Origin: Sulfuriferula multivorans
GTDB lineage: Bacteria > Pseudomonadota > Gammaproteobacteria > Burkholderiales > Sulfuriferulaceae
NCBI RefSeq assembly: GCF_003851125.1
Contig: NZ_BGOW01000036.1
Span: forward strand, 1-64,000
DNA: 64,000 nucleotides
Reading direction: 5' to 3'
Shown: positions 55,111-64,000 of the stretch, in pieces
How positions within the stretch are numbered: the stretch's first letter is position 1
Layout of the letters: every line of letters starts with the position of its first letter
Notes under the pieces: model-generated
The model's input: only the letters and a program-made list of their open reading frames with translations
Database searches by the model: none
Told to the model about the DNA's origin: nothing
Program-made: the position numbers and the translations under genes

Positions 55111-55745
55111 TTGGGTTCCCCGCCAAGGGCGTCGAGTTTGACTTCAATATATTTTCGGTACGGGCTTTGCGCGTCGATTTTTTCCAATGCGATCTTGTAA
55201 CTGGCACGTGCCTCGGCAATTTTGCTTTGCTGTACCAGCGCGTCGCCCTTGAGATCATTGAAGCGGGCGGCAAAGGCTTCATTGTAGGGAGCATCCAGCA
55301 ATTTCAACGCGCCTGCCGGATCTTTCTGTTCCAGCAGCACGGCGGCCAGGCGCAGGACTGCCAATTGTTTGATGCCGTCTTCACTGGTGTGATCGATGAC
55401 CCATCGCAACTGTGTTTCAGCGGTTTTCGTATCCCCGGCCTGGATACTGCTGCTGGCGGAAATCAGCGCCGCGCGCGACGCATAAGGAGTGCCCGGATAT
55501 TTGGCGACAATGGTCGCTGCGTCATCCTTGATGACTTTAGGCTGGTTTGCCTGCAAACCCAGTTGTAATGCGCCATATATCACGGCAGCCTGGGCAGATT
55601 TTTCATGCTGCTGATATCGCCACCATTGTGCGCCCGCTGCGCCGATGATCAGTATGGCCAGTGCGCCTGTCACCCAGTTGCCATAGCGTTTCCACCAGTC
55701 TTTGAGTGCGTCGAGTTTTTCCTGTTCTTCCAGATCGAAAGTCAT
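55107..55745 (-). CDS. yfgM: YfgM-family TPR membrane protein
   Basis: 212 residues. A short cytoplasmic N-terminus (DLEEQEKLDALKDWWKRYG) leads into one transmembrane helix (NWVTGALAILIIGAAGAQWW) and a periplasmic TPR-like domain (DUF2133). In E. coli it is an ancillary SecYEG-translocon protein working with PpiD and SurA. It starts 2 nt after hisS ends and overlaps bamB, a conserved hisS-yfgM-bamB-der order. Confidence 0.92.
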   Translation of the reverse strand: MTFDLEEQEKLDALKDWWKRYGNWVTGALAILIIGAAGAQWWRYQQHEKSAQAAVIYGALQLGLQANQPKVIKDDAATIVAKYPGTPYASRAALISASSSIQAGDTKTAETQLRWVIDHTSEDGIKQLAVLRLAAVLLEQKDPAGALKLLDAPYNEAFAARFNDLKGDALVQQSKIAEARASYKIALEKIDAQSPYRKYIEVKLDALGGEPK

Positions 55746-55747
55746 GT

Positions 55748-57013
55748 TCAGTTCCTTGATTGCAAAAGGTCTGTCGCCTCAGAGAGGCTGCAGCGCGTTT
55801 GTTCAGCAGTTTCTCGCAATGCTTTCAGGGTAATCAAGCCAGCAGCGGCTTCATCGTCACCGATAATCAGCGCAAAACGTGCGCCGCTGGCATCGGCTTT
55901 TTTCATTTGGGCTTTGAAACTGCCGCCGCCGCAGTGTAACACCACACTCAGACCGGCTTGGCGCAAGCTGTTGGCAACCTGCCAGGCAAACGCCGTAGCG
56001 GTTTCACCCTGATGCACGAGGTAGGCATCGGTAGAGGTCGCTGGCGCATTGACACCGGACTCTTCCAGTAATGCCAACAGGCGTTCCACGCCCATTGCGT
56101 AACCGCAGGCCGGTGCAGGTTTGCCGCCGATCTGTTCGATCAGGCTGTCGTAGCGGCCGCCGGCGCACACAGTGCCCTGGGCGCCGAGTTTGTCGGTTAC
56201 CCACTCAAACACCGTGTAGTTGTAGTAATCCAGCCCGCGCACCAGACGCGGATTGATGCGGTATTCGATGTCATTGCTGCGCAACAGCCCTTGCACATCC
56301 TCGAAGTGTTTGATGGCGTCCGTGTCGAGGTCATCCATCAGGCGCGGAGCGGATTCGACCAATGCGAGCATGGCCGGGTTTTTGGTGTCTAGAATCCGCA
56401 GCGGATTGCTATGCAGACGGCGCCTGGCATCTGCATCGAGCTGATCCTGGTGTGTTTCGAAATGCGCGATCAGGCGGTCACGATGACGGGCACGGCTGGC
56501 AGCATTGCCCAGCGTGTTCAACTCCAGCGTAATGCCGGTCAGGCCAAGGCGTCGCCACAGATCAGCGGTCATCACGATGTGCTCGGCGTCGATGTCCGGA
56601 CCTGCAAAACCCAGCGCTTCGACGCCGACCTGGTGAAATTGCCGGTAGCGGCCTTTTTGCGGTCGTTCGTGGCGGAACATGGGGCCGGCGTACCATAATC
56701 GCTGCGGTGCGTTGTACAGCAGGTTATGCTCGATCACGGCACGTACGCAAGCGGCTGTGCCTTCTGGGCGCAACGCGAGATGCTCGCCATTCAAGGCGTC
56801 TTCAAACGCGTACATTTCTTTTTCGACAATGTCGGTGACTTCACCGATGGCGCGTTTGAACAGCGCGCTCTGCTCGACGATGGGCGTACGAATTTCGCGG
56901 TAGCCGTATGCGCCGAGCCAATCGCGTATCACGGCTTCAAAGTGCTGCCAGCGCGGGCTGTGTTCGGGCAGGATGTCGTTCATCCCGCGTATGGCCTGGA
57001 TAGTGTTACTCAT
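55748..57013 (-). CDS. hisS: histidyl-tRNA synthetase
   Basis: 421 residues from the ATG at 57013 ([17 protein letters not shown]). Class II aaRS motifs: motif 2 with [28 protein letters not shown] near 107, His-specific blocks [13 protein letters not shown] near 258 and [29 protein letters not shown] (motif 3) near 284, and the anticodon-binding C-terminus. It charges tRNA-His. It begins 76 bp after ispG. Confidence 0.97.
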   Translation of the reverse strand: MSNTIQAIRGMNDILPEHSPRWQHFEAVIRDWLGAYGYREIRTPIVEQSALFKRAIGEVTDIVEKEMYAFEDALNGEHLALRPEGTAACVRAVIEHNLLYNAPQRLWYAGPMFRHERPQKGRYRQFHQVGVEALGFAGPDIDAEHIVMTADLWRRLGLTGITLELNTLGNAASRARHRDRLIAHFETHQDQLDADARRRLHSNPLRILDTKNPAMLALVESAPRLMDDLDTDAIKHFEDVQGLLRSNDIEYRINPRLVRGLDYYNYTVFEWVTDKLGAQGTVCAGGRYDSLIEQIGGKPAPACGYAMGVERLLALLEESGVNAPATSTDAYLVHQGETATAFAWQVANSLRQAGLSVVLHCGGGSFKAQMKKADASGARFALIIGDDEAAAGLITLKALRETAEQTRCSLSEATDLLQSRN

Positions 57014-57089
57014 TTTTAAATTCGTTTCTTTTGCGACAGAGTGTCGGGAACATTCCTTGGTATTTCCCTGGGCTCTGCGGCAAATAATA

Positions 57090-58358
57090 TCAGGCGATGG
57101 CAATCGGTATGGTTTTGGGTTTGCTGCTTATTTGGCCGCCAGAATAATGGCTTTGTACATAGTCTTCTACAATCCGCTGAAATTCCTCGGCGATGCGCTC
57201 GCCTTTCAGCGTCACGGTTTTTTGGCCATCCACATATACCGGGGCGACCGGAACTTCGCCGGTACCGGGCAGGGAAATGCCGATGTTGGCATGCTTGGAT
57301 TCACCCGGCCCGTTCACCACGCAACCCATCACCGCCACGCGCATATCTTCTACACCGGGATAGTGGTTGCGCCATACCGGCATCTGGTCGCGCAGGTAAC
57401 GCTGGATGTCCTGCGCCAGGTGCTGGAACACGGTGCTGGTGGTGCGTCCGCAGCCCGGGCAGGCGACTACCATCGGAGTGAACGAACGCAAACCCATGGT
57501 TTGCAGAATTTCCTGCGCCACCACGACTTCCTGGGTGCGGTCGCCACCGGGTTCTGGCGTCAGCGAAATACGCAGCGTGTCGCCGATGCCCTCCTGCAGC
57601 AGCACCGATAGCGCAGCGGTGGAGGCGACAATACCCTTGGAACCCATGCCTGCCTCGGTCAGGCCCAGGTGCAGCGGGTAATCGCTGCGCGTGGACAGTT
57701 CGCGGTAGGTGCTGATCAGATCCTGCACGCCGGACAGCTTGCAAGACAGAATAATGCGGTCGCCGGGCAGGCCGAGTTCCTCGGCCTTACGCGCGGAATC
57801 CAGGGCCGAGACAATAAGCGCCTCGCGCATCACCCATTCTGCTTCGCGCGGTTCGGCAAGACCGGCGTTGTCGTCCATCATGCGTGCCAGTAGCGCCTGG
57901 TCCAGGCTGCCCCAGTTGACGCCAATGCGAACTGGTTTGTCATACCGGCAGGCGGTTTCTATCATGGCTGCGAACTGTTCGTCGCGTTTGCTGCCTTTGC
58001 CCACATTGCCCGGGTTGATGCGGTATTTGGCCAATGCCTCGGCGCAGGCGGGCACACTGGTGAGCAGCTTGTGGCCGTTGAAATGGAAATCACCGATCAG
58101 CGGCACGTCGCAGCCGCGCCGGCTCAACAGGTCGCGAATACGCGGCACCGTCTCGGCGGCCTCCTGGGTATTCACGGTGATGCGCACCAGTTCGGAGCCG
58201 GCGCGCCACAATGCATAGACCTGCTCGGCGGTCGCTGCCGCATCGGCCGTATCGGTGTTGGTCATCGACTGCACCACAATCGGCGCATCGCCGCCGACAG
58301 CAATATTGCCAATCCATACTTTGCGCGTGACATGGCGCGAAATGTGAAAATCAAACAT
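57090..58358 (-). CDS. ispG: 4-hydroxy-3-methylbut-2-enyl diphosphate synthase IspG
   Basis: 422 residues. A TIM-barrel domain ([29 protein letters not shown]) is followed by a C-terminal 4Fe-4S domain with [13 protein letters not shown] near 303 and [25 protein letters not shown] near 345. It reduces methylerythritol cyclodiphosphate to HMBPP in the non-mevalonate isoprenoid pathway. The insert typical of longer bacterial IspG is present. Starts 3 nt after rodZ ends. Confidence 0.96.
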   Translation of the reverse strand: MFDFHISRHVTRKVWIGNIAVGGDAPIVVQSMTNTDTADAAATAEQVYALWRAGSELVRITVNTQEAAETVPRIRDLLSRRGCDVPLIGDFHFNGHKLLTSVPACAEALAKYRINPGNVGKGSKRDEQFAAMIETACRYDKPVRIGVNWGSLDQALLARMMDDNAGLAEPREAEWVMREALIVSALDSARKAEELGLPGDRIILSCKLSGVQDLISTYRELSTRSDYPLHLGLTEAGMGSKGIVASTAALSVLLQEGIGDTLRISLTPEPGGDRTQEVVVAQEILQTMGLRSFTPMVVACPGCGRTTSTVFQHLAQDIQRYLRDQMPVWRNHYPGVEDMRVAVMGCVVNGPGESKHANIGISLPGTGEVPVAPVYVDGQKTVTLKGERIAEEFQRIVEDYVQSHYSGGQISSKPKTIPIAIA

Positions 58359-58361
58359 TCT

Positions 58362-59213
58362 TTACTCGATAGTCAGGTGCGCGACTGTTGTTCCGGGACG
58401 CGGCGTGAGGGTAACCGGTTTGCCGTTATAGGTCATGCTGACGTTGGCGGCGTTGCCGATGATTGCTCTAAAAGGCGCCTCACCGGTGAGTTGTGCGGTT
58501 TCTCCGGCACGATAGATGCGCGAGGTGAGGCGCCGCTTGCTGGCGTCGGTAATCTGTACCCATGCATCCTGTTTAAAGTTGATCTGGATGTGACCGCTTC
58601 CTTCAGCTTGGGTAGCCGGGGCGGTTGGTGGTACGGCTATGGAAACAGGTGGTGCGGTTGGTGGTACGGCTACGGAAACAGGTGGTGCGGGCTGCGCGGG
58701 CGTGGGTGGTTCGACAGCAGGTGCGGCAGGTGCTGGTGCGATTTTTGGAGCGGGTGGAGACGCCAGCGGCGCTGCGTTATGAGCTGGAGATGCTGCCTTG
58801 GGTGCGTCGTCGGCGCGTAGCCATTGATACACTGCCAGCGGCAGTGCAATCACGATGAGCAGCGCCAGAAGGCTGAGTTTCAACCAGTGGCGTGACAGGC
58901 TGCCGGTCAGCGCAATTTGTTCGTCATGGATGGCAAGCGCTTCGACAGGGTTGACAGGGGCGGCCTGCATGGCATCCAGAAACGGTTGCGGATCCAGTTG
59001 CAGCAATCGTGCGTAGTTACGTACAAAACCGCGGCTGAATATCGGCCCCAGACTGGCGAAATCGTCCTGTTCAATTGCCGTGATCTGTCTGGGGGTGAGC
59101 TTGAGGCGATAGGCGACATCGTTCACGCTCATGTTCTGTGCCTGGCGTATGGCAGCGAGTTCCGCCCCGACTGATTGAATGGTGCTCTGGCTTGACTGTT
59201 CGTCTGCGCTCAT
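58362..59213 (-). CDS. rodZ: RodZ-like HTH/DUF4115 membrane protein
   Basis: 283 residues. An N-terminal Xre-type HTH_25 (LAAIRQAQNMSVNDVAYRLKLTPRQITAIEQDDFASLGPIFSRGFVRNYARLL), one transmembrane helix (LKLSLLALLIVIALPLAVYQWL), a Pro/Ala-rich spacer with near-repeats of APPVSIAVPPTAP, and a C-terminal DUF4115 beta domain (HIQINFKQDAWVQITDASKRRL). RodZ links MreB to the elongasome in cell-shape control. Overlaps the end of pilW by 4 nt. Confidence 0.92.
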   Translation of the reverse strand: MSADEQSSQSTIQSVGAELAAIRQAQNMSVNDVAYRLKLTPRQITAIEQDDFASLGPIFSRGFVRNYARLLQLDPQPFLDAMQAAPVNPVEALAIHDEQIALTGSLSRHWLKLSLLALLIVIALPLAVYQWLRADDAPKAASPAHNAAPLASPPAPKIAPAPAAPAVEPPTPAQPAPPVSVAVPPTAPPVSIAVPPTAPATQAEGSGHIQINFKQDAWVQITDASKRRLTSRIYRAGETAQLTGEAPFRAIIGNAANVSMTYNGKPVTLTPRPGTTVAHLTIE

Positions 59214-59989
59214 TCGTATTTCCCGTTCAACAGCAAATGAGTTTCCGGTGCATCGGGAAAACGCTTGCGCAATTGCAAGCCGTAACTTGCTTCGGCATTG
59301 CGATCATCCATTTTCCGCATTAGACGCACGCCCAGCCAGAGTGCTGCCGGACTGGGCTGGCTGACATCGAAATAGCGGGTAAGCAGCGTACGAGATTCCG
59401 TATAACGGCCTTGGCGAAAATAAATATCAGCGAGTTGCGACAGCGCCTGTGGCTGATTGGGCTGGTACTTGAGTGCGCGTTGGAAATAGGCTTCGGCGGC
59501 AGTCTGGTTACCTGCTTTCAGCGAACACACTCCTGCATTGGTGAGTGCGCGTTCGGGCGAAGGATAGAGCGGATTGCGCAGCGCCTCATTGAATTGTGCT
59601 ATGGCAGGCTCGAAACGATTGCGCGTGCACAGGAACCAGCCGTAATTATTATGGGTTTCGGATTCGTTCGGCGCCAGTTCGAGAGCGCGGCGAAAGTTGC
59701 TTTCTGCAGTTTTGTCTTCATGCAATTCCATGTAGACCAGGCCAAACATATTGTAAGCCGGCGCATAGTTGCTATCGGCACTGATCGCATCACGTAATTC
59801 TTCCAGCGCAATTGCATACTGGACGCGGGTGAAGTAGTCGGCAGCAAGCTCGGTATGTATGCGCGCGCGATTTTGTGCTTCGCTCACATTTCCGGTGGAA
59901 GTCTGCTGCGAATTGAGCGTGTCGGCACCCGGCGGTTGCGCGCAGGCGCCCAGCAGCAGGGTAATGAGCAGAACAGCAAACTTGTTCAA
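59210..59989 (-). CDS. pilW: type IV pilus biogenesis/stability protein PilW
   Basis: 259 residues. A lipoprotein signal ([13 protein letters not shown]) is followed by six TPR units ([64 protein letters not shown], and so on). PilW (PilF) is the pilotin that brings the PilQ secretin to the outer membrane. Overlaps the end of rlmN by 4 nt and rodZ by 4 nt, a tightly coupled set. No other pil genes are in the window. Confidence 0.92.
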   Translation of the reverse strand: MNKFAVLLITLLLGACAQPPGADTLNSQQTSTGNVSEAQNRARIHTELAADYFTRVQYAIALEELRDAISADSNYAPAYNMFGLVYMELHEDKTAESNFRRALELAPNESETHNNYGWFLCTRNRFEPAIAQFNEALRNPLYPSPERALTNAGVCSLKAGNQTAAEAYFQRALKYQPNQPQALSQLADIYFRQGRYTESRTLLTRYFDVSQPSPAALWLGVRLMRKMDDRNAEASYGLQLRKRFPDAPETHLLLNGKYE

Positions 59990-61068
59990 TGTGATACCTC
60001 CATACGGCGCATAACCCGCCGGGTTTTATCCTGTACTTGTCCGGCCAGTTGACCACAGGCGGCATCGATGTCGTCGCCACGGGTTTTACGGATGGTCACG
60101 ATATGGCCCGCCTGCATCAGCATATCGCGAAAACGCCGCATCGCATCGCCGCGCGAACAGCGGTAACCGGAATCCGGGAACGGGTTGAACGGGATCAGGT
60201 TGAATTTGCACGGCACGTCGCGTACCAATTCGATCAACTGGCGTGCGTGCTCGGGCTGGTCGTTGATGCCGTCCAGCATTACATACTCGAACGTGACAAA
60301 ATCGCGCGGGGCTTTTTCCAGATAACGCAGACAAGCCGCCATCAGTTCGGCCAGCGGGTATTTCCGGTTGATCGGCACAAGTACGTCGCGCAGCTTGTCG
60401 TTGGGGGCATGCAAGGAAACTGCCAGGGCCACCGGGCAATCCTCGCGCAGCCGATCCATGGCCGGTACCAGACCGGAGGTGCTGACCGTCACGCGGCGTC
60501 GCGACAGGCCGTAAGCGTTGTCGTCGAGCATGATATTGAGCGCGGTGACCACGTTGGTATAGTTTGCCAACGGCTCCCCCATGCCCATCATCACGACGTT
60601 GGTGATGATGCGCTCGCCTTTCGGATCGCGTCCCATCGCGTGGTTCGCCCACCACAACTGGCCGATGATTTCTGCCACCGACAGGTTGCGGTTGAAACCC
60701 TGGCGACCGGTAGAGCAGAACGTGCACTCCAGTGCACAGCCGACTTGCGATGACACGCACAGTGTGCCGCGCGTGCCATCCGGGATGAATACGGTTTCCA
60801 CTCCGTTCATGCTGCCTACGTCCAGCAGCCACTTGCGCGTGCCGTCAGCGGACGCCTGTTCCGCCATCATGCTGGGCGGCGTCACTGTCGCCAGTTGCCC
60901 CAGTTTCTCGCGTAACGACTTGGCCAGATCGCTCATTTCAGCGAAATCCGCTGCGCCGAAATGATGCATCCAGCGCATTACCTGTTTGGCGCGAAACGGC
61001 TTTTCGCCGAGTTCGGCGAAATAAGCAGCAAGTCCTGGCAGGTCGTAGTCGAGAAGGTTAACAAGCAT
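59986..61068 (-). CDS. rlmN: dual-specificity RNA methyltransferase RlmN
   Basis: 360 residues, radical SAM enzyme making 2-methyladenosine at 23S A2503 and tRNA A37. The cluster motif [12 protein letters not shown] (CxxxCxxC) is near 112-122, [13 protein letters not shown] near 158, and the second catalytic Cys is in GDAMRRF/CGQLAGQ near the C-terminus ([13 protein letters not shown]). The N-terminus [14 protein letters not shown] is typical. It follows ndk by 39 bp. Confidence 0.96.
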   Translation of the reverse strand: MLVNLLDYDLPGLAAYFAELGEKPFRAKQVMRWMHHFGAADFAEMSDLAKSLREKLGQLATVTPPSMMAEQASADGTRKWLLDVGSMNGVETVFIPDGTRGTLCVSSQVGCALECTFCSTGRQGFNRNLSVAEIIGQLWWANHAMGRDPKGERIITNVVMMGMGEPLANYTNVVTALNIMLDDNAYGLSRRRVTVSTSGLVPAMDRLREDCPVALAVSLHAPNDKLRDVLVPINRKYPLAELMAACLRYLEKAPRDFVTFEYVMLDGINDQPEHARQLIELVRDVPCKFNLIPFNPFPDSGYRCSRGDAMRRFRDMLMQAGHIVTIRKTRGDDIDAACGQLAGQVQDKTRRVMRRMEVSH

Positions 61069-61107
61069 GGCTGGCCGATGGTGGAGTTGTAAGCCGATTA
61101 GGACTGT

Positions 61108-61533
61108 TTAACGCGAATAAACGTTCAGCGCGGGGAAAAAGTAGGCGATTTCCACTGCGGCGGTTTCTGCGGCGTCGGAGCCATGCACCGCGTTGGCATC
61201 GATGCTGGCAGCAAAATCGGCGCGGATGGTACCAGGAGCCGCTTTTTTCGGGTCGGTTGCGCCCATCAGGTCGCGGTTTTTAAGGATCGCCCCTTCGCCT
61301 TCCAGTGCCTGGACCATCACCGGGCCGGAAATCATGAAATCGACCAGATCCTTGAAGAAAGGACGTTCGCGGTGAACGGCATAAAAGCCTTCGGCTTCAT
61401 TGCGGGACAAATGCATCATGCGTGCGGCGATAATTTTCAGCCCGGCATCTTCAAAGCGCTGATAAATTTTCCCGATTACATTTTTGGCCACTGCATCGGG
61501 TTTGATGATGGAAAGGGTGCGTTCGACTGCCAT
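61108..61533 (-). CDS. ndk: nucleoside diphosphate kinase
   Basis: 141 residues. The N-terminus [18 protein letters not shown] and the active-site stretch [27 protein letters not shown] with the phosphorylated His (NAVHGSD, near 117) are diagnostic. It balances NTP pools by transferring the gamma phosphate to NDPs. CGGAGT lies 8 nt before the ATG. The 82-bp gap to tilS contains an AGGTTTTT/AAAAACCT stem (61557-61579) that could weakly terminate tilS. Confidence 0.97.
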   Translation of the reverse strand: MAVERTLSIIKPDAVAKNVIGKIYQRFEDAGLKIIAARMMHLSRNEAEGFYAVHRERPFFKDLVDFMISGPVMVQALEGEGAILKNRDLMGATDPKKAAPGTIRADFAASIDANAVHGSDAAETAAVEIAYFFPALNVYSR

Positions 61534-61615
61534 TGCGGTACTCCGTGAATTTTAAGAGGTTTTTGGGGTTGAAAAACCTGATTAAAGTACCACGAAATGC
61601 CGATAAAATAAAGGC

Positions 61616-62968
61616 TTAGCGGGTATTGTTATTCCATTCGGGCTGGATGCCTGCTGTATCGGCAGGGGCCTGCCACGCACAATCCACACCGATTCCGGCA
61701 ACCCACACCAGCGTTTCGCCGCAATATAGCAATGGCAGACGATCGCGTAGCCAGGGCGGGATGGCGTATTCCTGCAGCAAATTTTTCAGGCTACGGCGCG
61801 GACGCTGGCAGTCGGGACGGAAGTGTTCACCACCCTGACGTAAACGGATGGTGACCGATGCCTGGTCAAGTTTGTTGCGGTCCAGTCCCTGGCCGATAGC
61901 AGGAGTTAATTTCAGGACGCCATCGAGTTCTTTGAGGAGCAGCTGCGTTTCGCGTTGCCAGGGCCAACGCAGATTCGCAACGAGGGAGGGTAACCCGCTT
62001 GTGAGATGTACCCAGCCCTGGTAGCGGTGCAACTCCCAACTGGCGTGCAGAATGCATGGTCGGCTATCCGCACTGGCGTGGGTGAGTTGTTCCAGCATGG
62101 TGGCGAGTCGCGCCTGACTGGGCATGGGAATATCATTGCGCGCGAGAAAATAGCGCAGCAGATTACGCGCACGAGCCGGGGGCAGGGCAGCCAGTTGAGC
62201 GCAACTCAGGCGCTGGTTGCGGATACTGTCTGTAGCGTCGAGCGCGGCGAGCTGATCGAGCAGGTCGGCAGCTTCGGCAAGGTTTTGCGCGCTCCTGGCA
62301 AGCGTGGCGCGCCATGCCGGGAATCGCTCACCCAATTGCGGCAGCACGCAATGGCGTAAAAAATTGCGATTGAAATGGGTATCCTGGTTGCTTTCGTCTT
62401 CAACCCATTGCAGTGCATGTTGTCTCGCCCAAGCCTCAATCTCGCTGCGATCGATATCCAGCAGCGGGCGTATATAGGCGGGATGATTGGTCGCTTCACG
62501 TAACACAGGCATCGCCGCCAGCCCTTTGACCCCGGCACCGCGCAGCAACTGCAGCAGGAGTGTTTCGGCCTGGTCGTCGCGATGCTGAGCCAGCGCAATG
62601 AAGTCCGTATCCAGTTGCGCGTATTCGGCATAGCGCGCACGCCGTGCAGCCGCTTCCAGACCAAGTTTCGCGGCGTCTTCAATATCGATGGTATGCATCC
62701 GTAGTGGAATATGACGGCTTGTGCAGAGCGTTTGGCAGATATCTGCCCAGTCTTTTGCGTGGGGGCTGATCTGATGGTTGACGTGGATGGCACTGAGATG
62801 GAAGGAAAGATCGGCTGCCAGGCGCGCCAGCAGGTCGAGCAATACAACCGAATCCACACCGCCGCTCAAACCCAGAGTGATGCGTGCACCAGGTTTGACG
62901 TATCGAGCCAATTGCGCTCGTACTGTTTCCAGTAAATTATTTGGCGGGCGTGTCCTTGAATCGGCCAT
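61616..62968 (-). CDS. tilS: tRNA(Ile)-lysidine synthetase TilS
   Basis: 450 residues. The N-terminal PP-loop ATPase domain has [21 protein letters not shown] near 31, [13 protein letters not shown] and [29 protein letters not shown] near 126. Middle (TilS) and C-terminal substrate domains follow, ending [34 protein letters not shown]. It makes lysidine at C34 of the AUA-reading tRNA-Ile. The first ATG overlaps the end of accA by 32 nt in another frame, so a slightly later start is possible. Confidence 0.95.
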   Translation of the reverse strand: MADSRTRPPNNLLETVRAQLARYVKPGARITLGLSGGVDSVVLLDLLARLAADLSFHLSAIHVNHQISPHAKDWADICQTLCTSRHIPLRMHTIDIEDAAKLGLEAAARRARYAEYAQLDTDFIALAQHRDDQAETLLLQLLRGAGVKGLAAMPVLREATNHPAYIRPLLDIDRSEIEAWARQHALQWVEDESNQDTHFNRNFLRHCVLPQLGERFPAWRATLARSAQNLAEAADLLDQLAALDATDSIRNQRLSCAQLAALPPARARNLLRYFLARNDIPMPSQARLATMLEQLTHASADSRPCILHASWELHRYQGWVHLTSGLPSLVANLRWPWQRETQLLLKELDGVLKLTPAIGQGLDRNKLDQASVTIRLRQGGEHFRPDCQRPRRSLKNLLQEYAIPPWLRDRLPLLYCGETLVWVAGIGVDCAWQAPADTAGIQPEWNNNTR

Positions 62969-63905
62969 AGCTCATCAGGCGCTCGTAGCGGGTCTTGAGC
63001 AGGGCGTCGAGAGGTTGGCTGGTGAGGCTGTCCAACGCGTCCTGTAACGCTGTTTTCATGGATTGCATCATCAGCGCCGGATCACGATGCGCGCCACCCA
63101 GAGGTTCGTTCACAATACGATCAATCAGATCGAAGGATTTCAGGCGTGGTGCGGTAATGCCCAGTGTCTCGGCCGCGACGGACGCTTTGTCTGCGCTTTT
63201 CCATAAAATAGAGGCACAACCTTCCGGCGAAATCACCGAATAAGTCGAATATTGCAGCATCATGGTCTGGTCGCCCACGCCTATCGCCAATGCGCCGCCG
63301 GAGCCGCCTTCGCCAATGATGGTACAGAGTATGGGTGTTTTTAGCTCCGCCATGACAAACAGGTTGCGGGCGATGGCTTCGGACTGGCCGCGTTCCTCGG
63401 CACCGATGCCGGGGTAGGCGCCTGGAGTATCAATGAAGGTCATTACCGGTACGCCGAATTTCTCAGCCAGGCGCATCAGGCGCAACGCCTTGCGATAACC
63501 TTCGGGGCGCGGCATCCCGAAATTGCGGTAGATTTTTTCCTTGGTGTCGCGGCCTTTCTGGTGGCCAATGAGCATCACGCTCTGACCATTGAATCGCGCC
63601 AGCCCACCTACAATTGCAGGGTCGTCGCCGAACGTACGGTCGCCATGCAGCTCTTCAAAATCGCTGAACAGCGCACCCACGTAATCGAGCGTGTATGGAC
63701 GTTGCGGGTGGCGTGCTACCTGGGAAATCTGCCATGGGGTGAGCTTGGCATAAATATCTTTGGTGAGTTTTTCACTCTTTTTTTGCAGGCGGCCGATTTC
63801 TTCCGAGATGTCCAGCGCAGAATCGTCCTGCACATAGCGCAGTTCTTCGATCTTGGCTTCCAGCTCGGCGATCGGCTGCTCGAAATCCAGAAAAGTGGTT
63901 TTCAT
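62937..63905 (-). CDS. accA: acetyl-CoA carboxylase carboxyltransferase subunit alpha
   Basis: 322 residues. N-terminal [22 protein letters not shown] coiled segment, then the carboxyltransferase crotonase-like domain: [27 protein letters not shown] near 66, [32 protein letters not shown] near 155, and [42 protein letters not shown] near 190. It works with AccD to carboxylate acetyl-CoA for fatty acid synthesis. Shine-Dalgarno before the ATG is weak. Confidence 0.97.
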   Translation of the reverse strand: MKTTFLDFEQPIAELEAKIEELRYVQDDSALDISEEIGRLQKKSEKLTKDIYAKLTPWQISQVARHPQRPYTLDYVGALFSDFEELHGDRTFGDDPAIVGGLARFNGQSVMLIGHQKGRDTKEKIYRNFGMPRPEGYRKALRLMRLAEKFGVPVMTFIDTPGAYPGIGAEERGQSEAIARNLFVMAELKTPILCTIIGEGGSGGALAIGVGDQTMMLQYSTYSVISPEGCASILWKSADKASVAAETLGITAPRLKSFDLIDRIVNEPLGGAHRDPALMMQSMKTALQDALDSLTSQPLDALLKTRYERLMSYGRFKDTPAK

Positions 63906-63945
63906 AGGCAGTCAGGGCCGTGAAAAAAGCGGCATTGTAGCTGAT

Positions 63946-64000
63946 TCAGGTGCCAGACAGAATCGCACCGTAGACAATGCCGCCCGCAGGTAGTCGTTGT
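63946..64000 (-). CDS. possible C-terminal end of a gene entering the window
   Basis: On the minus strand an open frame runs from the window edge to a TGA at 63946-63948 and encodes QRLPAGGIVYGAILSGT. It lies 40 bp upstream of accA on the same strand. Only 17 residues are visible, so no product is assigned. Confidence 0.3.
   Translation of the reverse strand, partial: QRLPAGGIVYGAILSGT

Overview
The window looks like a chromosomal segment of a betaproteobacterium, most likely in the Nitrosomonadales (Gallionella, Sideroxydans, Sulfuricella or Sulfuriferula relatives). This is inferred from the gene order purA-hisZ-DUF2065-hflC-hflK-hflX-hfq and der-bamB-yfgM-hisS-ispG-rodZ-pilW-rlmN-ndk, the linkage of tRNA-Leu(CAG) to rnr-rlmB, and protein character. 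No rRNA, insertion sequence, integrase or prophage was seen.

Layout. 0-6 kb holds small envelope and accessory genes: a periplasmic solute-binding protein, a PEBP-family protein, QueD, a lipoprotein, a PRC-barrel protein and an AI-2E-family transporter. 5.6-19.8 kb is core metabolism and envelope: a CHCC zinc finger, ilvE, glnE, divergent acs, then yhdP, a nitrilase-family amidase, tldD, a DUF2934 protein and DAHP synthase. 19.8-32.6 kb is a complete type I-C CRISPR-Cas locus on the minus strand: a WYL regulator, cas3, cas5c, cas8c, cas7c, a HicB/HicA toxin-antitoxin pair, cas4, cas1, cas2, a leader and an array of 41 identical 37-bp repeats with 40 spacers. 32.6-37.3 kb is an accessory stretch of small membrane or DUF proteins, including a divergent protein of the bacterial Tgl transglutaminase family. 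37.5-64 kb is dense housekeeping, almost all on the minus strand: purine salvage (mtnP, hpt), RNA metabolism (rlmB, rnr, hfq, rlmN, tilS), purA/hisZ, the HflKC-HflX group, a GAF-GGDEF-EAL protein, galT, der, bamB, yfgM, hisS, ispG, rodZ, pilW, ndk and accA.

How it works together. WYL regulator, interference genes, adaptation genes and array are all co-oriented, so expression can run from regulator to array. The most unusual feature is the HicBA pair lodged between cas7c and cas4. hicB overlaps hicA (ATGA), and the hicA stop codon is followed at once, in the same frame, by the cas4 GTG start, so adaptation-gene translation appears tied to the toxin gene. The array's distal end lies 3 bp from the stop codon of the convergent DAHP synthase gene. 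Other points worth noting are a 30-codon small ORF with a strong Shine-Dalgarno behind two mutually exclusive hairpins (1.4 kb), a perfect 21-bp-stem terminator with no gene in front of it (33.0 kb), and a fully consensus tRNA promoter whose -35 box overlaps the rnr start codon (42.8 kb).
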